A DNA stretch of 17,447 nucleotides from Bacillota bacterium (GCA_022717655.1 JAIIAN010000045.1:1-17447), one strand, 5' to 3'. Positions 1 to 6,846 are shown, counted from the first letter of the stretch. Program-made: numbers and translations. Notes: generated by a model not told the origin, from the letters alone.

Positions 1-50
1 CACAGGGCACACCACATTATCCTGTAAAAGGCAAAAATGATTATCCTATC

Positions 51-98
51 AGCAACAGAGAGTAATACCGCAGCGTAGCTCTGTTGCTGTTCTTTTTT
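51..98 (+). terminator. Rho-independent terminator, plus strand
   Basis: A 10-bp perfect stem (51-60 with 79-88) with an 18-nt loop is followed at once by a T-rich run (91-98). It would end transcription entering the window from the left. Confidence 0.75.
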
Positions 99-172
99 GT
101 CATTTCTGCCCCGGTCACACAGGATTCTGACTCAGATAAAATGAGGCGTAAATAAGCAATGTGATATCGGCA

Positions 173-208
173 AAAGCTGTAAAAATCCACGTTGAATTTT
201 ACAGCTTT
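173..208. repeat. 12-bp perfect inverted repeat (hairpin)
   Basis: AAAGCTGTAAAA at 173-184 pairs with TTTTACAGCTTT at 197-208. A second 7-bp hairpin (ATCTACT/AGTAGAT) follows at 212-228. Neither has a clean T-run after the stem, so they are structures of unknown role, possibly weak terminators. Confidence 0.6.
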
Positions 209-451
209 CTGTATCTACTAGAAGTAGATGAAACATCACTGCGTGAGTTTGCTGCGAAACTACAAGGGCATGGGTAACACTGCGAAACGTTGATATTTCC
301 TGGTGTTGCAGGGTGTGAGGGATGCTTTGGATGATGCTGCGAAAGTGACATTGCGATAGTGTTGCTGTGTAAGATGATACTGTTATATGGGACGCGATAG
401 AAGTTGGGTTGTCAGGATTACCACTGTGGAATTGCGCTGCAGTGCCGGAGG

Positions 452-529
452 GTTTTGCTGTGTGGATTGGCTGTGTGGCTTTGCTGTGTGGATTTGCAGT
501 GTGGTTTTGCAGTGTGGCTTTGCTGTGGG
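452..529 (+). repeat. 13-nt tandem repeat, six copies
   Basis: Six head-to-tail 13-mers of consensus GNTTTGCWGTGTG start at 452, 465, 478, 491, 504 and 517. The second position changes T/A/C in a regular order across the copies (T,A,C,A,T,C). The unit is not a multiple of three and no supported gene covers it, so it is not a coding repeat. It could be a replication or recombination iteron array or simple slippage DNA. Confidence 0.85.
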
Positions 530-820
530 ATGTGAGGATAGTGAGGATACTGGATTTTGCCCTTTGAGGATAATGTGGTGTGCCCCGGAACATAGTATAT
601 TTTCAATATGCCGTTTTTGGGAAAAGCGGCAACTGCCTGCAAACCCAGTAAAATCAAGGGTTACAGCGATTCTATGATTTTTCCCCAAAATAAAAAATTT
701 CCCCCAAATCTTGTTTTTGGGGATTTTTTTATGTTTTTGGGAACATTTTTGGGAAATCGGCGGGGGCGGTGTTTCCCTTCCCAAACGGGGAGGAATGGCG
801 AAAATAAATATTCATTTACA

Positions 821-913
821 GAAATTGGGAAATTGGTTTTTTACTCAAATCTATTTCCTGATTTTTTTTAATAGCATAAAAATAGATTTTCTAAAAATCC
901 TAATTTCCCAATA
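821..913. repeat. ~95-bp inverted-repeat element, copy A
   Basis: The left end (821-845) carries GAAATTGGGAAATTGG followed by a T-run. The right end (about 891-913), read on the minus strand, carries TATTGGGAAATTAGGA followed by T-rich DNA, so the ends are imperfect inverted repeats. A second copy in the opposite orientation lies at 7958-8052. The stop codon of the serine-recombinase fragment lies inside the right end of this copy. The element may act as a terminator or be a small non-autonomous mobile repeat. Confidence 0.5.
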
Positions 914-1166
914 CTTCGTCTTTTTTCTCTTCCAGCATTTTTATATATTTTCTAACTGTACCTCTGTTTAGTCCGGTTATCCGTGCAAGCTCCGACTGGT
1001 TGATTTTGTGCTTTTCGTAAAGTGGATAACTTTTCATGAAACGCTGGGGGATATCTGCAACGGTCGTGTGGGGACGTCCGATGACTTTCCCCTTGGCGGT
1101 GGCATTTCGCATTCCTGAGGTGACACGTTCGGAAATCATATTCAGAAATATCCATCGGCGGAGCAT
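900..1166 (-). pseudogene. Serine recombinase, C-terminal fragment
   Basis: This 88-codon frame matches the end of the catalytic domain and the C-terminal helix-turn-helix of small resolvase/invertase-type serine recombinases. Seen in order are a DMISERV-like segment (NMISERVTSGM, residues about 9-19), the AKGKVIGRP linker, and a DNA-binding tail with LARITGLNRGTVRKYIKMLEE. The N-terminal catalytic part with the active-site serine is absent. Upstream the DNA changes to an unrelated coding sequence in another frame (the DUF5688-like fragment). There is no ribosome binding site at the first ATG. It is best read as a broken remnant joined by deletion. Confidence 0.7.
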
Positions 1167-1707
1167 TAAGGAACTGCACAGTTGGAAGGAAGCTTCCCAT
1201 CATCTCCCGCAGGGGGCACAGGATAGCAGGGCTTACTCTTGGTGTATTAAGCATGGCCTGTGTGTAAAGCGTTTCCTCATCGATACCCCACGTTTGAAGA
1301 AGCGTGTTTGTCACCGTGACAGTACCTGAAAAATCCAACGCATCCTTCAGATGCAGTGCATAGACGATTGCCAAATCCTGTATCATACGATGCGGGATAT
1401 CCTGTAACATCTCGCGGTTTTTCTCTTCGTTTATCAGCTTTATAAAGAGCCGGTCTTTTGCATTGACAAACGATGACAGGACGTTTTGCATTGGCGTAGT
1501 GTCATTTGTGCATGCTTCCTCATACGCATCCATGACCTTCTGAATGAGCTGTGCTTCCCTGTGTATCTCAAATACCTCTGTCATAACCTTTAAAATCTCC
1601 GGTGGCTTCTGAAGTAGCTGCAGGTCAGGATATAGTTTTGCAGGTGATTTCACAACGCGTGGTACGCCTTCATCATCAAGCCTTAGGCGGGCATTCACTA
1701 TTCGCAT
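952..1707 (-). pseudogene. Mosaic ORF: RadC-like N-terminus + DUF5688 fragment + out-of-frame recombinase DNA
   Basis: The start is the ATG at 1707, not the upstream ATG at 1779, because AAGGAGG sits 8 nt before it. The 251-aa frame seems to have three origins. Residues 1 to about 50 (MRIVNARLRLDDEGVPRV and on) resemble the N-terminus of RadC/JAB-domain proteins found on clostridial conjugative elements, but the metal-binding JAB core never appears. Residues about 52-185 look like the DUF5688 family, with KDRLFIKLINEEKNREML, a short IPHRMIQDLAIVY helix and the WGIDEETLYTQAMLNTPRVSPAIL block. After about residue 190 the frame runs through serine-recombinase DNA in the wrong frame and makes basic nonsense. 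It follows the AAA+ gene on the same strand. Family calls are from memory of motifs. Confidence 0.6.
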
Positions 1708-1824
1708 TTTTGGTTCCTCCTTAACTTGAAAAATGGCAGAAGTCTTATATAAGCTCCTGCCAACAGTAAGATACTCCATACGGAGTCGGGTGCATTTCGC
1801 TGCAAAAGGGCACCCGCACCTTTC

Positions 1825-3306
1825 CTATGAGATGCTTTCGTCATCGAAATCACATTGCTCATAGTCGAGCTCGTACAATAACAGCCCATAATTTCTCGCA
1901 ACATTCCATGCGATTTTGCGCAGTTCTTTTATCTTATCGATGTCACAGTCCTCAAGCTTTACCAGAAGACGGTTTTTTGGCTTCTCCAATGGATGCACGG
2001 TCTGTTGTACGGGAACCGCCTGCATTTTTCGGATGACCGATAAGAGAGCGCACATGTTCTTTCGTTTGCTGGAACGCTTGGTCTCGAGGAACAGATGAAT
2101 CACTGCAGCCTCCGTAAAAATCTGCGCCTGTTTAATTGTCAGATAGTCGTAACAGGCATTTAAACCGGGACCATATTTCCCCATGAAACCTTTCGTCTCA
2201 AAAGGCTCAAACATCGCCTCTGCAAAAAGGTGAATGGAAACCTCATCTTCATGGACCTCTTCCAGTGATATCGCACCCAGTTTTTCTTTTTCAACGGGTT
2301 CCATCACCATTCTTTCTGCAGGGGTTCTTGGCTGGATGCGACAGCGGTTGCCGACAATCTCATCTACGACAAAATCATCCCTGTAATCCACACGGTATTC
2401 ACATACTTCTTTTCTATCCGCCAGATGATAGAGCGGTTCTTTTAATACCTTCACCATCTCACTTTCCAAGCCCCTTGCACCGATGCCACGGTCTGAAATA
2501 TGCTTAGCCATGTGCGCCGCAGCGTCCAGTGTCATGGATACCTGTACCCCCTCTTCTTTCTGTAGTAGATGATTCAACTCAAACACCGGGGAAATCTCGG
2601 ACTTTAAGAGAATGTTCTCATAATCGCCTGCGGTAAGTTCATTCATGACTGTAAGGATGGGAAAGCGTCCAAGGAGCTGTTCACTTACCCCATAGGCGTG
2701 TAAATCGTCGGTGGTCACATTCCTTAAGATGTTGCTATCTGACAGGGCACTTTCCCTGTCCTCTGAAAAAAATCCAAGCCGTTTGGGTGCCATTCTTTCT
2801 TTGATTATCTCATCTAATCCGTCAAAGGCGCCAATGGCAATGAAAAGGATGTTGTCGGTAGATAACGTCATCCGTTTCTCTCCCTCGCCAAGGGATATTT
2901 CCGTACCTTCGATAAACTTGAGCAGATTCGCAACAGGAGAGAAGGTTCTGTCCTTTGCGCGCGGTTCAAACACCTTGTCAATCTCATCCAGAACAACGAT
3001 GGCAAACTCATCGGCTTCCTCCAGCGTTTTATTCCTCTTTAGGGTTGCTTTGGCAATGTCATAGACGATGTCGGAAACCTGTTTGCCTTTCCAGCCTGCC
3101 CCTCTAAGCTCGCTGGCATCCTCAACGACCAGCGTCATGCCGAGGATATCTGCGGCGGCCTTGATGGCAGAAGTCTTTCCCATGCCGGATTTGCCGAGTA
3201 CAAAGAGATTGTATTTTGGTCTGCTTATCTTCTTTCCGGTACGAAGGAAGTACTGCCTCCTTTCGTTGTGCAGCCAGATACAGGTGGACAGGTCGTGCAG
3301 ATACAC
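1825..3306 (-). CDS. ClpX-like AAA+ ATPase of a mobile element
   Basis: A ClpX/HslU-type AAA+ ATPase that probably unfolds or remodels protein complexes in the cytoplasm. Motifs in order, numbered from the GTG at 3306: Walker A GKSGMGKT (38-45), Walker B IVVLDEID (103-110), a LLGRFPI arginine-finger region (211-217) and the sensor-2 motif GIGARGL (274-280), which is highly typical of ClpX. The N-terminal zinc-binding domain of chromosomal ClpX is missing and a C-terminal extension of about 170 residues has no motif I know. The start is uncertain: the open frame continues upstream of the GTG and encodes LLEQELKKKIIGQD, which resembles the conserved IGQ segment before the ClpX ATPase core, but it has no ATG or ribosome site. 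It lies directly behind ssb, so a DNA replication or maintenance role for the element is likely by context. Confidence 0.8.
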   Translation of the reverse strand: MYLHDLSTCIWLHNERRQYFLRTGKKISRPKYNLFVLGKSGMGKTSAIKAAADILGMTLVVEDASELRGAGWKGKQVSDIVYDIAKATLKRNKTLEEADEFAIVVLDEIDKVFEPRAKDRTFSPVANLLKFIEGTEISLGEGEKRMTLSTDNILFIAIGAFDGLDEIIKERMAPKRLGFFSEDRESALSDSNILRNVTTDDLHAYGVSEQLLGRFPILTVMNELTAGDYENILLKSEISPVFELNHLLQKEEGVQVSMTLDAAAHMAKHISDRGIGARGLESEMVKVLKEPLYHLADRKEVCEYRVDYRDDFVVDEIVGNRCRIQPRTPAERMVMEPVEKEKLGAISLEEVHEDEVSIHLFAEAMFEPFETKGFMGKYGPGLNACYDYLTIKQAQIFTEAAVIHLFLETKRSSKRKNMCALLSVIRKMQAVPVQQTVHPLEKPKNRLLVKLEDCDIDKIKELRKIAWNVARNYGLLLYELDYEQCDFDDESIS

Positions 3307-3371
3307 GTCCTGCCCAATGATTTTCTTTTTCAGTTCCTGTTCCAGTAGAGCAGGAGTATAACAGCCTATCT

Positions 3372-3734
3372 TTAGTGAAACGGAAGTTCTTCGGACTGGC
3401 CGTTTGCAGCTTCTCCCTGTTTCCGTGACTCTGTAAACTCCTGTCGTTCCACAACGATTTCTGTTGTGTAAATGGTCTTTCCGTCTTTATCTGTGTAACT
3501 GCCGGTTGCAATCCTGCCACTTACAGCAACCTTGATTCCTTTGAAGAAGTAACTCTCTGCGAACTCAGCCGCCTTTCCAAATGCGACACAGCGCACATAG
3601 GCAACCTCATTTTTCTCTTTGCTGTAGCGGTTAATCGCCAGTGTATAATGGGTCACGTCAACCTGCCCGTCTGCCTCCGGGTATTTCGTCTCCGGGTCAC
3701 GTACCAGTCTTCCAATCAAATTTACATTATTCAT
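3372..3734 (-). CDS. ssb: Single-stranded DNA-binding protein
   Basis: A 120-aa SSB of the OB-fold family. The N-terminus MNNVNLIGRLVRDPE and the following YTLAINR, YVRCVAFGKAAEF, GIKVAVSGRIATGSY and TTEIVVERQEF segments match the canonical SSB order. The protein is shorter than chromosomal SSBs, with only a brief linker. The C-terminal tip SEELPFH is a weak version of the usual DDDIPF partner-binding tail. The start at 3734 is supported by GTGAGGA 7 nt upstream. It coats single-stranded DNA during replication or transfer and is the first gene of a minus-strand unit with the ClpX-like ATPase. Confidence 0.92.
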   Translation of the reverse strand: MNNVNLIGRLVRDPETKYPEADGQVDVTHYTLAINRYSKEKNEVAYVRCVAFGKAAEFAESYFFKGIKVAVSGRIATGSYTDKDGKTIYTTEIVVERQEFTESRKQGEAANGQSEELPFH

Positions 3735-4064
3735 ATGTTTGTCCTCACTTTCGTAATTGTCATCGGGATCTTACTTACACTTACACACCCGCATCTTTTT
3801 TCTCACGTTTTATAGTTTAAAGATAAGTGGGAAGCAGTCCCACGTTGCGAAGCAAGGGCATAAGAGGGGGGAGTGTCGGCTGTGCCGACCGCAATGGAGC
3901 AAAGCGCAATTGCGTCACGACCCCTTATGCCCTTTTTTCTTTTTGGGCAGTATCAGAGGCATTCATTATGCCGATATACTGCAAAGCCTGATTTATCAGG
4001 CTTTTTTCCGTGTTCACATCGAAAAGAAATATGCCCCTTTTTTGTGTTCAAAATGAACACTTCG
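3735..4064. other. Intergenic region upstream of ssb
   Basis: No supported gene. It contains an AT-rich promoter-like stretch (3795-3829) that resembles the sequence at 4835-4870, including CTCACGTTTTA at 3802-3812 (TAAAACGTGAG on the minus strand, the strand of ssb). It also contains the GC-rich foldback at 3854-3934. The plus-strand frame 3757-4056 has no ribosome binding site and no protein-like character. Confidence 0.6.
3854..3940. other. GC-rich branched foldback (oriT or structured RNA candidate)
   Basis: An outer 11-bp perfect stem (AAGGGCATAAG at 3854-3864 with CTTATGCCCTT at 3924-3934) continues inward as GGGG/CCCC around a bulged A. It encloses a perfect 6-bp hairpin GTCGGC-TGT-GCCGAC (3875-3889) and a palindromic GCGCAATTGCG (3904-3914). 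A T-run follows on the plus strand (3933-3938). Such multi-branched foldbacks upstream of ssb on conjugative elements can be transfer origins, but a small RNA or terminator would look the same. No relaxase is present in the window to support transfer. Confidence 0.4.
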
Positions 4065-4601
4065 TCACACCGCACCCAAAGGCCTAGTATTTTGGCGGTG
4101 TGTGGCACTCACGTTTGTACAATTCGAAAGCACCCCATGACGCAGTTTGTACCTTTGAAATCTTGCGGCTTTTCTGTAAAAGAAATACGCCCCGTATGGA
4201 AGTCCATATCGGGGCGTATTACCAACAATTTTCTTGTAAATGTTCACAAAATCGGTGTTGCGAAAAGCTGTTGGTAAATCATTATCTTCCAGATACGCAT
4301 TAAATGTGTCGATTTCTTCGTCAGATAAGATGTTTGTTGTCTTATCTGTCGTTTCAACAATGTCGCCACAAGATTGCAGTGTGTGGAATAATTTTTCATC
4401 TGCAATAATATAACGGAATGATGTATCACAGTGAGGGCAAGTGTGAATGATGTTGCGACGAATGTGAATGATATTGGATTGTTTGTGTTTTTCAAATAAT
4501 AGATGGTGACAACAGGAACATTCAAGCCATGATGTGTTAAGTGGGTTTAAAATGGATGATGGCATAATAAATGATTTGTCGTATAATAAAAATTTGTGCA
4601 T
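4065..4601 (-). CDS. Small cysteine-cluster (zinc-ribbon-like) protein, unknown
   Basis: I do not recognise the family. The chosen start is the ATG at 4601, because GAAAGGA lies 8 nt upstream; this gives 178 aa. Two cysteine pairs, ECSCCHHLLF (about residues 27-36) and HTCPHCDTSF (about 53-62), look like a zinc ribbon. An acidic, soluble middle (residues about 80-120) follows. The DNA for residues about 128-139 is an almost perfect terminator-like hairpin (4184-4220), so the last 45 codons may rarely be transcribed or may be an accidental readthrough tail. It has its own intergenic region and no obvious partner. Confidence 0.55.
   Translation of the reverse strand: MHKFLLYDKSFIMPSSILNPLNTSWLECSCCHHLLFEKHKQSNIIHIRRNIIHTCPHCDTSFRYIIADEKLFHTLQSCGDIVETTDKTTNILSDEEIDTFNAYLEDNDLPTAFRNTDFVNIYKKIVGNTPRYGLPYGAYFFYRKAARFQRYKLRHGVLSNCTNVSATHRQNTRPLGAV
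4184..4220 (-). terminator. Terminator-like hairpin inside an ORF, minus strand
   Basis: Left arm 4184-4200 and right arm 4203-4220 pair over 17 bp with one bulged T and a 2-nt loop; the base is the 11-bp AATACGCCCCG/CGGGGCGTATT. On the minus strand the stem is followed by TTTCTTTT, the signature of a Rho-independent terminator. It lies within the reading frame of the gene ending at 4065. Confidence 0.6.
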
Positions 4602-4670
4602 AATATGAATCCTTTCTGTGCAAATTGTCATATCTGCACTCGCATGTGTGTATTTTCGTGTAAACGTGAA

Positions 4671-4715
4671 AAAAAAGAAACAGCTACCGGATAAGGTCGG
4701 TAACTGTTTCTTTTC
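4671..4715. terminator. Bidirectional Rho-independent terminator
   Basis: GAAACAG (4677-4683) pairs with CTGTTTC (4704-4710), extended by TACCG/CGGTA (4685-4689 with 4698-4702) around one mismatch. A-run before and T-run after the stem make it usable from both strands. Confidence 0.75.
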
Positions 4716-4717
4716 TT

Positions 4718-4790
4718 GTAATCACCATCTGCAGTCACATTAAGAGGATGCTCTTGCAGATTCTGGATGCTGAAAAAATAATCTTCAATG
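4718..4790 (+). pseudogene. Relic duplicate of part of the gene at 11757
   Basis: This segment matches 12195-12267 with 69 of 73 bases identical by my hand alignment and reads VITICSHIKRMLLQILDAE in the same frame. The similarity stops on both sides. It is a fragment of the hypothetical gene at 11757-12308, or of a close relative, left on the plus strand and followed by its own terminator-like hairpin (4815-4841). Confidence 0.8.
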
Positions 4791-4814
4791 TAATTTTGAT
4801 ACGCATTTTCACCC

Positions 4815-4841
4815 GGCGGCGTTCATCGCCGCCTGTTTTTT
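4815..4841 (+). terminator. Rho-independent terminator, plus strand
   Basis: Perfect 7-bp GC stem GGCGGCG (4815-4821) with CGCCGCC (4827-4833), 5-nt loop, followed by TGTTTTTT. It probably belonged to the plus-strand gene of which only the fragment at 4718-4790 remains. Confidence 0.75.
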
Positions 4842-4892
4842 CTCATGTTTTTATAATTTTATGTTAAGTGTAAAAGCGAAAAGTGCTGAAAC

Positions 4893-4927
4893 AAAAAAGT
4901 CCCGCCCCTATGCAGGGACGGGCTTAT
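4893..4927 (-). terminator. Terminator of the cell-wall-binding protein gene
   Basis: Read on the minus strand, CCCGTCCCT pairs with AGGGGCGGG (one mismatch, loop of about 4 nt) and is followed by a run of six T. It lies about 25 nt after the stop codon of the gene ending at 4953. Confidence 0.8.
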
Positions 4928-4952
4928 ATAAAGGATTGATTGAGATAATGGC

Positions 4953-6764
4953 TTATTTTTCTACTGTCTTATGACAATGCTTGCATTCATCATAAGCCTT
5001 TTTGTCAACGACATAGACTGTCTTTGTCACAGCGTCATGATGAATCTTGACTTCAACAGAATCTGAATAGTAGTTACAGCATTTTGTATCAGGATTTTCA
5101 CGTCTAGCGAAGATTGAGTGTCTACACCAGTCGTTTACAGTTTTAAACGGTTCACCACAACCATTACAGATGTAACGTGGTTCCCATACTGTTTCATCAT
5201 ATGCGTCTTTCACAACGACTGTTTCGTTGTGACCTTCTTCTTTATGGTGAAGCCAGTCATGGTCAACCATTGGAATGCTTTCCGTCTTTGTAGCATCACA
5301 GTCTGTACAAGTGTAAGTCTTTACGCCTTCTGTTGTACAAGTAGCTGGTGTAGTAACTACACCATCATCATAATGATGACCAGTAGCTTTGATACTCTCT
5401 GTGTAAGTATCACCACAGTCTGGACAAGTGTAAGTCTTGATACCTTCTTCTGTGCAAGTAGGTTCTTTTGTCACGATACCATCATCGTAATGATGACCTG
5501 TTGGTGCGATTTCTTCTGTCTTTGTCTTATGACAGATAGTACATGTGTAGGTCTTGATACCTGCTTCTGTACAAGTAGGTGCTTTTGTAACGACACCGTT
5601 GTCATAGACGTGAGCGTCTGTGGTTGGAATGCTTTCGGTGTATGTCTTACCACATGTCTTACATGTAAATGTCTTTACACCTTCTTCGTAGCAAGTAGGC
5701 TCTTTCGTAACGACACCTTCGTCGTAAGAGTGACCAAGTGCTTTGATTTCTTCTGTGTAAGTGTCACCACATGTTTTACATGTGAATGTTTTTACACCAG
5801 CTGTTTCACAAGTTGGCTGTGTTGTGATAACACCTTCATTGTAAGCGTGACCAAGTGCATCGATATCTTCGGTATGCGTATCTCCACAAACGGTACATGT
5901 GTAAGTCTTTACACCTTTCTCTGTACATGTTGGCTTTTTTGTTACGACACCGTTATCGTAAGTGTGGTTACCAGTTGCAGGAATGACTTCTGTTTTGGTT
6001 TCACCACAAGTCTTGCAAGTGAAGGTCTTGACACCGTCTTTACCACAAGTAGCTGGTGTTGTGATAACACCGTCGTTGTAATTGTGACCAAGTGGTGTAA
6101 TTTCTTCGGTGTGTGTATCACCGCACACTTTACATGTGAAAGTCTTCACACCTGATTCTTCGCAAGTAGGATTCTTTGTGATGACTGATTCATAATCATG
6201 ACCTTTGGCTGGAATGACCTCTGTGTAAGTTTCCCCACAGGTCTTGCAGGTAAAGGTCTTGACACCGTCCGTAGCACAGGTAGCTGGTGTGGTGATGATG
6301 CCGTTATCCCCATTATGCTGTCCTCTGGTCTCTACCCGGAGACCAGAAGCATTCACATAGTAGATTCCTACCCACTTGCTTGTCGCCATGGCTCCACTGG
6401 ATTCTACATAGTAATTGCCAACCCATTGTTTAGCTGCCATAGCGCCGGAAGAGTTCATGTAGTACCAAGCTCCACCGATTTTTTTCCAACCAGTGACCAT
6501 AGCACCAGAGGAGTTTAGGTAATACCACGTACCACCAATTTTTTTCCAACCAGTCGCCATGTAGCCGTTACTATTAAACCAGTACCAAGTACCACCGATA
6601 GATTTCCATTGGTTTGCCGGATAAGAACCATTGTTCTCACGCCACCACCAGCCAGTGTTATTATGTACCCAGTTAGCGGCAGATACAGGCTGTGCAAGAG
6701 TTGTAATAGCTACCGCAACTGCAAGAGCAGACTTTAATAGTCTTTTCAGTTTTTGATTTTTCAA
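4953..6764 (-). CDS. Secreted cell-wall-binding protein with nine CxxC modules
   Basis: A 603-aa exported surface protein. Residues 1-29 are a signal peptide (KRLLKSALAVAVAITTLAQPVSA). Residues about 32-143 are five choline-binding-type repeats (GWKKIGGTWYYLNSSGAM style) expected to anchor the protein to wall glycopolymers. Residues about 150-502 are nine modules of 37-40 residues with the pattern PTC-x4-GVKTFTC-x2-CG-x-T-TE-x-I-x3-GH, each offering three cysteines and a histidine. The tail (503-603) has further CxxC pairs (ICNGCG, CKHCHK) and a CRHS segment. The start is TTG at 6764, with AAAGGGG 8 nt upstream; the nearby ATG is out of frame. It has its own promoter (6818-6846) and terminator (4893-4927). 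Function is unknown; metal binding or a stacked adhesive stalk are both possible. Confidence 0.88.
   Translation of the reverse strand: MKNQKLKRLLKSALAVAVAITTLAQPVSAANWVHNNTGWWWRENNGSYPANQWKSIGGTWYWFNSNGYMATGWKKIGGTWYYLNSSGAMVTGWKKIGGAWYYMNSSGAMAAKQWVGNYYVESSGAMATSKWVGIYYVNASGLRVETRGQHNGDNGIITTPATCATDGVKTFTCKTCGETYTEVIPAKGHDYESVITKNPTCEESGVKTFTCKVCGDTHTEEITPLGHNYNDGVITTPATCGKDGVKTFTCKTCGETKTEVIPATGNHTYDNGVVTKKPTCTEKGVKTYTCTVCGDTHTEDIDALGHAYNEGVITTQPTCETAGVKTFTCKTCGDTYTEEIKALGHSYDEGVVTKEPTCYEEGVKTFTCKTCGKTYTESIPTTDAHVYDNGVVTKAPTCTEAGIKTYTCTICHKTKTEEIAPTGHHYDDGIVTKEPTCTEEGIKTYTCPDCGDTYTESIKATGHHYDDGVVTTPATCTTEGVKTYTCTDCDATKTESIPMVDHDWLHHKEEGHNETVVVKDAYDETVWEPRYICNGCGEPFKTVNDWCRHSIFARRENPDTKCCNYYSDSVEVKIHHDAVTKTVYVVDKKAYDECKHCHKTVEK
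5259..6320 (-). repeat. Coding tandem repeat, ~114-120 bp unit, nine copies
   Basis: The DNA encoding the nine CxxC modules of the cell-wall-binding protein. The units are diverged at the DNA level but keep the fixed amino-acid pattern, so they are maintained by selection or gene conversion and are not a CRISPR array. Confidence 0.85.
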
Positions 6765-6817
6765 TTTGCATACCCCTTTCTTGTTTCTAATTTACAACAT
6801 TAAATTCCATGTTTTTC

Positions 6818-6846
6818 ATTTTAAACGTGAGGTTTAAAAATGTCAA
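6818..6846 (-). promoter_or_regulatory. Sigma-A promoter of the cell-wall-binding protein
   Basis: On the minus strand TTGACA (6841-6846) and TAAAAT (6818-6823) are separated by exactly 17 nt, about 55 nt upstream of the TTG start at 6764. This is a near-consensus sigma-A promoter. Confidence 0.85.
6819..6839. promoter_or_regulatory. Palindromic operator candidate
   Basis: TTTTAAAC (6819-6826) and GTTTAAAA (6832-6839) form a perfect 8-bp inverted repeat with a 5-nt spacer. It fills the space between the -35 and -10 boxes and overlaps the -10. A protein bound here would block the promoter. The divergent XRE-family regulator at 6941 is the obvious candidate binder, by position only. Confidence 0.6.

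Larger units (their letters stand above)
1..820. other. Gene-poor, repeat-rich left region
   Basis: I find no convincing gene here. The open frames across 132-784 are low-complexity translations of a short tandem repeat and lack ribosome binding sites. The stretch holds a terminator (51-98), two hairpins (173-208 and 212-228), a 13-nt tandem repeat (452-529), a 19-bp inverted repeat (5-23 with 567-585) and several TTTTTGGGAA-like motifs between 606 and 754. At the very left edge one plus-strand frame reads open from base 3 to a TAA at 63-65, just before the terminator, so it may be the last 20 codons of a gene outside the window. That is a guess. Confidence 0.6.
4602..4952. other. Intergenic region with relic and terminators
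   Basis: No intact gene. It contains a strong bidirectional hairpin (4671-4715), a 73-bp relic of a downstream gene (4718-4790), a plus-strand terminator (4815-4841), a promoter-like AT stretch (4835-4870) and the minus-strand terminator of the cell-wall protein (4893-4927). Confidence 0.7.

Noticed and set aside
132..784. Overlapping minus-strand ORFs of 153 and 133 codons
   Set aside because: Their sequence is His/Thr/Ser low complexity produced by the 13-nt tandem repeat read in several frames, and no ribosome site is present.
3122..3520. 132-codon minus-strand ORF between ssb and the ClpX-like gene
   Set aside because: It overlaps both genes in a third frame and has no family-like sequence. 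I considered it as the missing ClpX N-terminus, but the ClpX-like residues lie in the other frame.
3757..4277. Plus-strand ORFs of 99 and 134 codons
   Set aside because: They run through the foldback and the antisense of the cysteine-cluster gene, lack ribosome sites and look like no protein.
5118..6155. 345-codon plus-strand ORF rich in Cys, Phe and Thr
   Set aside because: It is the antisense shadow of the CxxC repeat region; it has no ribosome site and a repetitive composition dictated by the other strand.
5259..6320. Regular repeats resembling a CRISPR array
   Set aside because: The period is 114-120 bp, copies are diverged and the repeat encodes conserved protein modules within a gene with a signal peptide.
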